64,000 bases of DNA. Source: Leptolyngbya boryana PCC 6306 (lineage in GTDB: Bacteria > Cyanobacteriota > Cyanobacteriia > Leptolyngbyales > Leptolyngbyaceae). Positions 60,345 to 64,000 of this stretch are shown one piece after another. The position numbers and the translations under genes are program-made. The stretch lies in assembly GCF_000353285.1 (NCBI RefSeq), contig NZ_KB731324.1:3986577-4050576 (forward strand), read 5' to 3'. The stretch's first letter is position 1, and every line of letters starts with the position of its first letter. The notes below the pieces were generated by a model. It searched no databases. It saw nothing but the letters and a program-made list of their open reading frames with translations, and had not been told where the DNA came from.

Positions 60345-62675
60345 ATGGTTCAAGATATCGCACGCCCAATAGGGTCGTCTGGCTCTGATTTGCCAGAGTT
60401 TGACTCAAAGAACAGTCAATTTCCGGCTTCGGCTCCTGCCGCAAATCCGGTTTTTTACCGAACCTATAGCCGCAAGCTGAGCGAAACTCGTCGCGAGTCT
60501 TGGGCACAAGTCAGCCAGCGGACGATCCAAGGACTCGCTGACCTTGGCAATTTTACCCCAGAAGAGCAAGAATTGATCGAACAGATGCAGCGATCGCTGC
60601 ACTGTTTGCCGTCGGGTCGGTGGCTCTGGGTCGGTGGAACAAATTGGATTGCCAAACCAGAAAATTTCTCAGGATCGTACAACTGTACGAGTACGAATCT
60701 GATCGACTGGCGCGCCTTTGGTCTGATGATGGATCTTGCCATGATGGGCAGTGGAACAGGGGCAATATTAGAACCGAAATATACCGATCGTTTACCTGCC
60801 ATTCGCAATCGCTTGAATGTGACTGTAACCCGCGAAATTGGCGAAGTAGCGGACTTTTTAAGAGAAGAAGCAACCGAGCTTGAGATCAACGGCAATCAAG
60901 TCACGATTCAAGTGGGTGATAGTCGTCAAGGTTGGGTGAAGTCCTATCAGAGTTTGCTAGAACTCTCAACCGATGAGCGGTTTACAGGCGATGTCGAAGT
61001 CTCGATCGATTTAGGTCACGTCCGTCCCGCAGGTGAAAGATTGAAAGGATTTGGGGGCGTTGCGAATCCGATCAAATTACCTGAACTCTATGCACGTTGT
61101 GCCAAAGTTCTCAATCGCGCACTCGGTCGCAAGCTTAGCCCAATTGAATGCTGCTTACTGATTGATGAAGCTGCCGCTTGTGTTGTTGCTGGTAACATTC
61201 GACGATCTGCCGGGATGCGTCAAGGCAGCAGTGAAGATGCTGAGTTTGCTGGTGCAAAAGACAACCTCTGGCAGCAAGATGAGCAAGGAAACTGGCGAAT
61301 TGATCCCGATCGTGACGTGCTCCGCATGGCAAATCACACTCGGGTTTATCACCACAAGCCAACCTTAGAAGAATGTGTAGAAGCAGTTCGCAAGCAGTTC
61401 TATTCGGGCGAAGGTGCGATTCAGTATGCTCCAGAAGCAATTGCTCGATCGAATGCTGATATTCTGACTACTCCCGAATTAAAATCCGAGTTTCTTCGGG
61501 CGTATGAAGCAGGCAATGGGCAGCAATGGATTCAAGCCAAACATCCAAACATGCCGCTCAAGGAACTTGAGCATCGGTTGGGACGGTACGGGCTGAATCC
61601 ATGTGGAGAAATTCTTGGTGAAGACTTCCACTGTAACTTGTCTGAGGTTCACCTCAATCAGATTGATCCGCTGGACTACGAAGCTCAAGAGCAGGCATTT
61701 ACAGCAGGCGCACTTTCAGTTGCAGCTTTGCTCAATCACCGATTTGCTGAGCCTCGCTATCAGTATTCGCGAGAAGTAGATCCGATCGTTGGAGTTTCCT
61801 TCACCGGACTGTTTGACTTCTTTGTGAATGCATTCGGAACAGAGTGGTTGCGCTGGTGGGAAGCAGGTAGACCCGATACTTTGACTGGAATGCAGTTCAA
61901 AGAGCGCGAGAAAGAATATCTATCGCGCTGGAAAGAGATTGTGCATCGAGTAGTCGGTGAGTACTGCGATCGCCAAGGGATTCGTCGCCCGAATCGTTGT
62001 ACCACGGTTCAGCCTGCTGGAACAAAATCGTTGTTAACAGGTGCGAGTTCAGGTTGGCATCCGCCCAAAGCTCAGCGCTTTATTCGACGCATTACTTTCC
62101 GGAAGAATGATCCGGTTGCACTGGCGTGTTTGGATTATGGATACAGCATTGTTCCGTCTCAGTCCGATAAGGATGAAAACGGCAATTTGTTGAATGATCC
62201 ATTTGATCCACGGTGTACAGAATGGCTAGTTGAGATTCCCGTGGAAGTGCCTTGGGCAAACATTCCAGGAGCCGACCAGATTGAGATTGAGAAGTTCTCG
62301 GCTCTCGCTCAAATGGACTTCTATCTCCAAGTTCAGAAATACTATACTGCTCACAATACCAGCGCTACGATCGAGCTTCGAGAAGATGAAGTAGAAGGGT
62401 TAGCACATCGGATTCATCAAGCGATCGAAAACGATGAAGGCTACATTAGTGCAGCGTTACTAGCGCGCTTTGATGCTCCTTTCCCTCGCCTGCCGTTTGA
62501 GAAAATCGATCAAGCGACCTATCAGAAATTGCAGGCTGAAGTGTTAGAACGTCGATCGACCGATGACTTCTATGCAGCTTTGGTACGACATGATGGTGGT
62601 GACTTGATTGAAGCAGGCCCAGCAGGATGTGATTCTGATAAGTGTCTGTTCTCTGAGACAAAGAAAGAATCTTAG
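60345..62675 (+). CDS. nrdJ: Adenosylcobalamin-dependent ribonucleoside-triphosphate reductase
   Basis: This class II enzyme of 776 residues makes deoxynucleotides from NTPs. Evidence includes the substrate-binding Cys loop (YNCTSTNLIDWRAFG), the radical Cys region NPCGEILGEDFHCN, and the C-terminal redox Cys pair CDSDKC. Further features are GSGTGAILEPKY and GAAACVVAGNIRRSAG-like sequence (DEAAACVVAGNIRRS). I choose ATG 60345 because it has a strong RBS; ATG 60282 adds 21 residues with no family match. No intein or intron seen. It ends in a strong terminator. Confidence 0.95.
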   Translation: MVQDIARPIGSSGSDLPEFDSKNSQFPASAPAANPVFYRTYSRKLSETRRESWAQVSQRTIQGLADLGNFTPEEQELIEQMQRSLHCLPSGRWLWVGGTNWIAKPENFSGSYNCTSTNLIDWRAFGLMMDLAMMGSGTGAILEPKYTDRLPAIRNRLNVTVTREIGEVADFLREEATELEINGNQVTIQVGDSRQGWVKSYQSLLELSTDERFTGDVEVSIDLGHVRPAGERLKGFGGVANPIKLPELYARCAKVLNRALGRKLSPIECCLLIDEAAACVVAGNIRRSAGMRQGSSEDAEFAGAKDNLWQQDEQGNWRIDPDRDVLRMANHTRVYHHKPTLEECVEAVRKQFYSGEGAIQYAPEAIARSNADILTTPELKSEFLRAYEAGNGQQWIQAKHPNMPLKELEHRLGRYGLNPCGEILGEDFHCNLSEVHLNQIDPLDYEAQEQAFTAGALSVAALLNHRFAEPRYQYSREVDPIVGVSFTGLFDFFVNAFGTEWLRWWEAGRPDTLTGMQFKEREKEYLSRWKEIVHRVVGEYCDRQGIRRPNRCTTVQPAGTKSLLTGASSGWHPPKAQRFIRRITFRKNDPVALACLDYGYSIVPSQSDKDENGNLLNDPFDPRCTEWLVEIPVEVPWANIPGADQIEIEKFSALAQMDFYLQVQKYYTAHNTSATIELREDEVEGLAHRIHQAIENDEGYISAALLARFDAPFPRLPFEKIDQATYQKLQAEVLERRSTDDFYAALVRHDGGDLIEAGPAGCDSDKCLFSETKKES

Positions 62676-62699
62676 CTTGAGTATTGATAGATAGAACTG

Positions 62700-62728
62700 A
62701 GCCTCCAGGATACTCTGGAGGCTTTTTT
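62700..62728 (+). terminator. Rho-independent terminator of nrdJ
   Basis: AGCCTCCAG (62700-62708) pairs with CTGGAGGCT (62715-62723) around a 6-nt loop, followed by T-run to 62728. It lies 25 bp after the nrdJ stop. Confidence 0.92.
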
Positions 62729-62883
62729 GATCAACTCAAATTGCGTGATGGGAAAGCGATCGCATAATATTTGCCTAGTTGCTGTGATGCTAGTGCATAG
62801 TGTTGATCATTGACTAACCTTCAATCCGAATGATTTCACAGCGATCGCAAATCTCCGCATTGTTCATCCGCAAACGATCGCAT

Positions 62884-62919
62884 AAAAAAACCAGAGTTCA
62901 GTCTTTACTGAACTCTGGT
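62884..62919 (-). terminator. Rho-independent terminator of pilQ
   Basis: On the minus strand ACCAGAGTTCAGT (62919-62907), a 4-nt loop, and its 13-bp perfect complement (62902-62890) are followed by six to seven T (62889-62884). It lies 50 bp after the pilQ stop. Confidence 0.92.
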
Positions 62920-62968
62920 ATTGAGTGAACATTTTCAGTGAGATCAGATTACGTATCGCACCATCTGA

Positions 62969-64000
62969 TTAGCGACTTTCTTGCTGTTGCAAGAACTGAC
63001 GCACTTCTCTACCTGGAACATAACCATAACCGAAAGAAGCCTGATCGCCATCATCAATGACTTGTGGAGTGACCATCACCACAACTTCCTGACGAGTGTT
63101 GTTGCGGTTCGTGCTTCTAAACAATGCTCCGAGTAACGGCAGATCTCCTAGGATAGGAACCTTCGTGACAGAAGCTCGATCGGTCTCTTGAATGATTCCA
63201 GAAAGAATCAGCGTTTGTCCATCGCGGACTCGAATCGCACCCGACTCAACACTCCGACCGCTGATCAGCGTAATCGGACCTTGAGGCGAATTGACTGCGT
63301 TAGAAGGCGCAGAAATGACAGGGTTCACGCGCAACGTAACGAAACCATTGTCATCAATACGATCGACAATCAGATTCAGAATCAAACCTGCTTCCCGGAT
63401 GATTGGCTCATTCGTTTCAGTACTCTGCGTTCCATTCACCTGAGAATTTCTTCTAAATCCGCTGAAGACTTCTTGCGTCAGCCGAACCGTCGAGCGCTCT
63501 CCATCTTGAACAACAACCGTTGGAGAAGCAAGAATCTTTGCGTTACCACTTGTAACCTGAGATTGCAAGCGAGCTAAGAATTGGGTTGGAAACTGAAATA
63601 AAGATGGTAGAGCACCAGTAACCGTTCCAAATGCTCCCGGTGTAACGGTTACAGTCGGAGGGGAACCATTTGTCCCAGGAGTTCTAGTAATTACAGTTGG
63701 TGTTGCTGTGGTTGCTTCAGTGATTCCTGCTTGAAATGGATCAGACGAAATCCCAGCGCGCTGACTGTACCAGTTTCCATCTCGAATGCTGAGAGGCGGT
63801 GGATTCTCAGTAACCTGATCTCCATTGATGATTCTTGTGCCTGGGGCGGTGTTCGCAATAGTAACAGGTTGACCATTCAGATCATAGAAGATGTTAGCAC
63901 CTGAATAAGGATTATCGATCGTCGGACGACCTGTCAAACTACCTGCTGCTTCTGCATTCGTTGCTGGTCGCGTCGAGCCGAAGTTAAAGACGGCTGCTCC
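62969..64000 (-). CDS. pilQ: Type IV pilus secretin PilQ, C-terminal part
   Basis: This is the 3' portion (at least 343 codons) of a secretin gene that continues past the right edge; the frame stays open through 64000. It contains the secretin core with FLARLQSQVTSGNAKILASP, GLILNLIVDRIDDNGFVTLRV, and the signature VPILGDLPLLGALFRS followed by RQEVVVMVTPQVI. PilQ forms the outer-membrane channel for type IV pili (motility, DNA uptake). An Asn/Thr-rich insertion (about 63600-63900) precedes the core. Upstream N domains lie outside the window. Confidence 0.93.
   Translation of the reverse strand, partial: GAAVFNFGSTRPATNAEAAGSLTGRPTIDNPYSGANIFYDLNGQPVTIANTAPGTRIINGDQVTENPPPLSIRDGNWYSQRAGISSDPFQAGITEATTATPTVITRTPGTNGSPPTVTVTPGAFGTVTGALPSLFQFPTQFLARLQSQVTSGNAKILASPTVVVQDGERSTVRLTQEVFSGFRRNSQVNGTQSTETNEPIIREAGLILNLIVDRIDDNGFVTLRVNPVISAPSNAVNSPQGPITLISGRSVESGAIRVRDGQTLILSGIIQETDRASVTKVPILGDLPLLGALFRSTNRNNTRQEVVVMVTPQVIDDGDQASFGYGYVPGREVRQFLQQQESR

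Noticed and set aside
1-64000. tRNA or rRNA genes
   Set aside because: No GGTTCGA-type T-loop with matching acceptor stem and no rRNA-like sequence was noticed in the intergenic spaces; a covariance scan was not possible.

Overview
The window is chromosomal DNA of a cyanobacterium, most likely a filamentous Leptolyngbya/Oscillatoria-type organism. The octamer GCGATCGC and the hexamer CGATCG are very frequent throughout, as expected for the cyanobacterial HIP1 repeat. Many of the genes also belong to cyanobacterial families: DUF751-rbfA, a DUF3172 protein, B12-dependent ribonucleotide reductase, multi-REC response regulators and SulP transporters.

Layout. 1-12.6 kb: the end of a Tat-exported protein gene, a lytic transglycosylase, a leucyl aminopeptidase gene split by a complete IS1-type insertion sequence, a PAS/GAF histidine kinase, a flavodoxin-fold oxidoreductase, and a pair consisting of an unrecognised protein and a P450-like protein. 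12.6-24.7 kb: alaS, then a tight seven-gene leftward chemosensory operon (CheW, CheR-TPR, MCP, CheW with N-terminal cysteines, CheA-REC, CheB, REC-adenylate cyclase). Its order mirrors the Wsp pathway, but a class III cyclase takes the place of the usual diguanylate cyclase. Divergent from it lies a SulP transporter with a cyclic-nucleotide-binding tail (25-27 kb). 27.3-32.2 kb: a three-gene signalling operon. 32.7-36.5 kb: small membrane proteins, an ABC-2 permease and a Dam-type methylase.

36.6-51.3 kb is the most unusual part. It is a compact element of about 14.7 kb between otherwise ordinary chromosomal genes, and it looks virus- or plasmid-like. It has a rightward block of overlapping genes with no recognised capsid, terminase or tail proteins. 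A leftward block holds a RepA-like AAA ATPase and small acidic proteins. An XRE repressor has three clear operators. A second rightward block encodes small membrane proteins. At the right end is an IS110-family DEDD recombinase. The roughly 480 bp ahead of the recombinase contain iteron-like repeats followed by a 5' stem-loop and two 51-nt stem-loops. Each of these has a large internal loop, which is the architecture of an IS110 bridge RNA. The internal-loop sequences of the first stem-loop spell a 13-nt site found 2 bp after the recombinase stop codon. I infer that the element may use an RNA-guided IS110-type recombinase as its integrase; the left junction could not be located.

51.3-64 kb: DUF751, rbfA, a transglutaminase-like protein, a BrkB membrane protein, a sugar dehydrogenase/lactonase pair, a membrane Fe-S protein with a cyclic-nucleotide domain, a TonB-like protein, nrdJ, and the 3' part of pilQ running off the right edge. 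No tRNA, rRNA or CRISPR array was seen. Function calls rest on recognised motifs, not on database searches.
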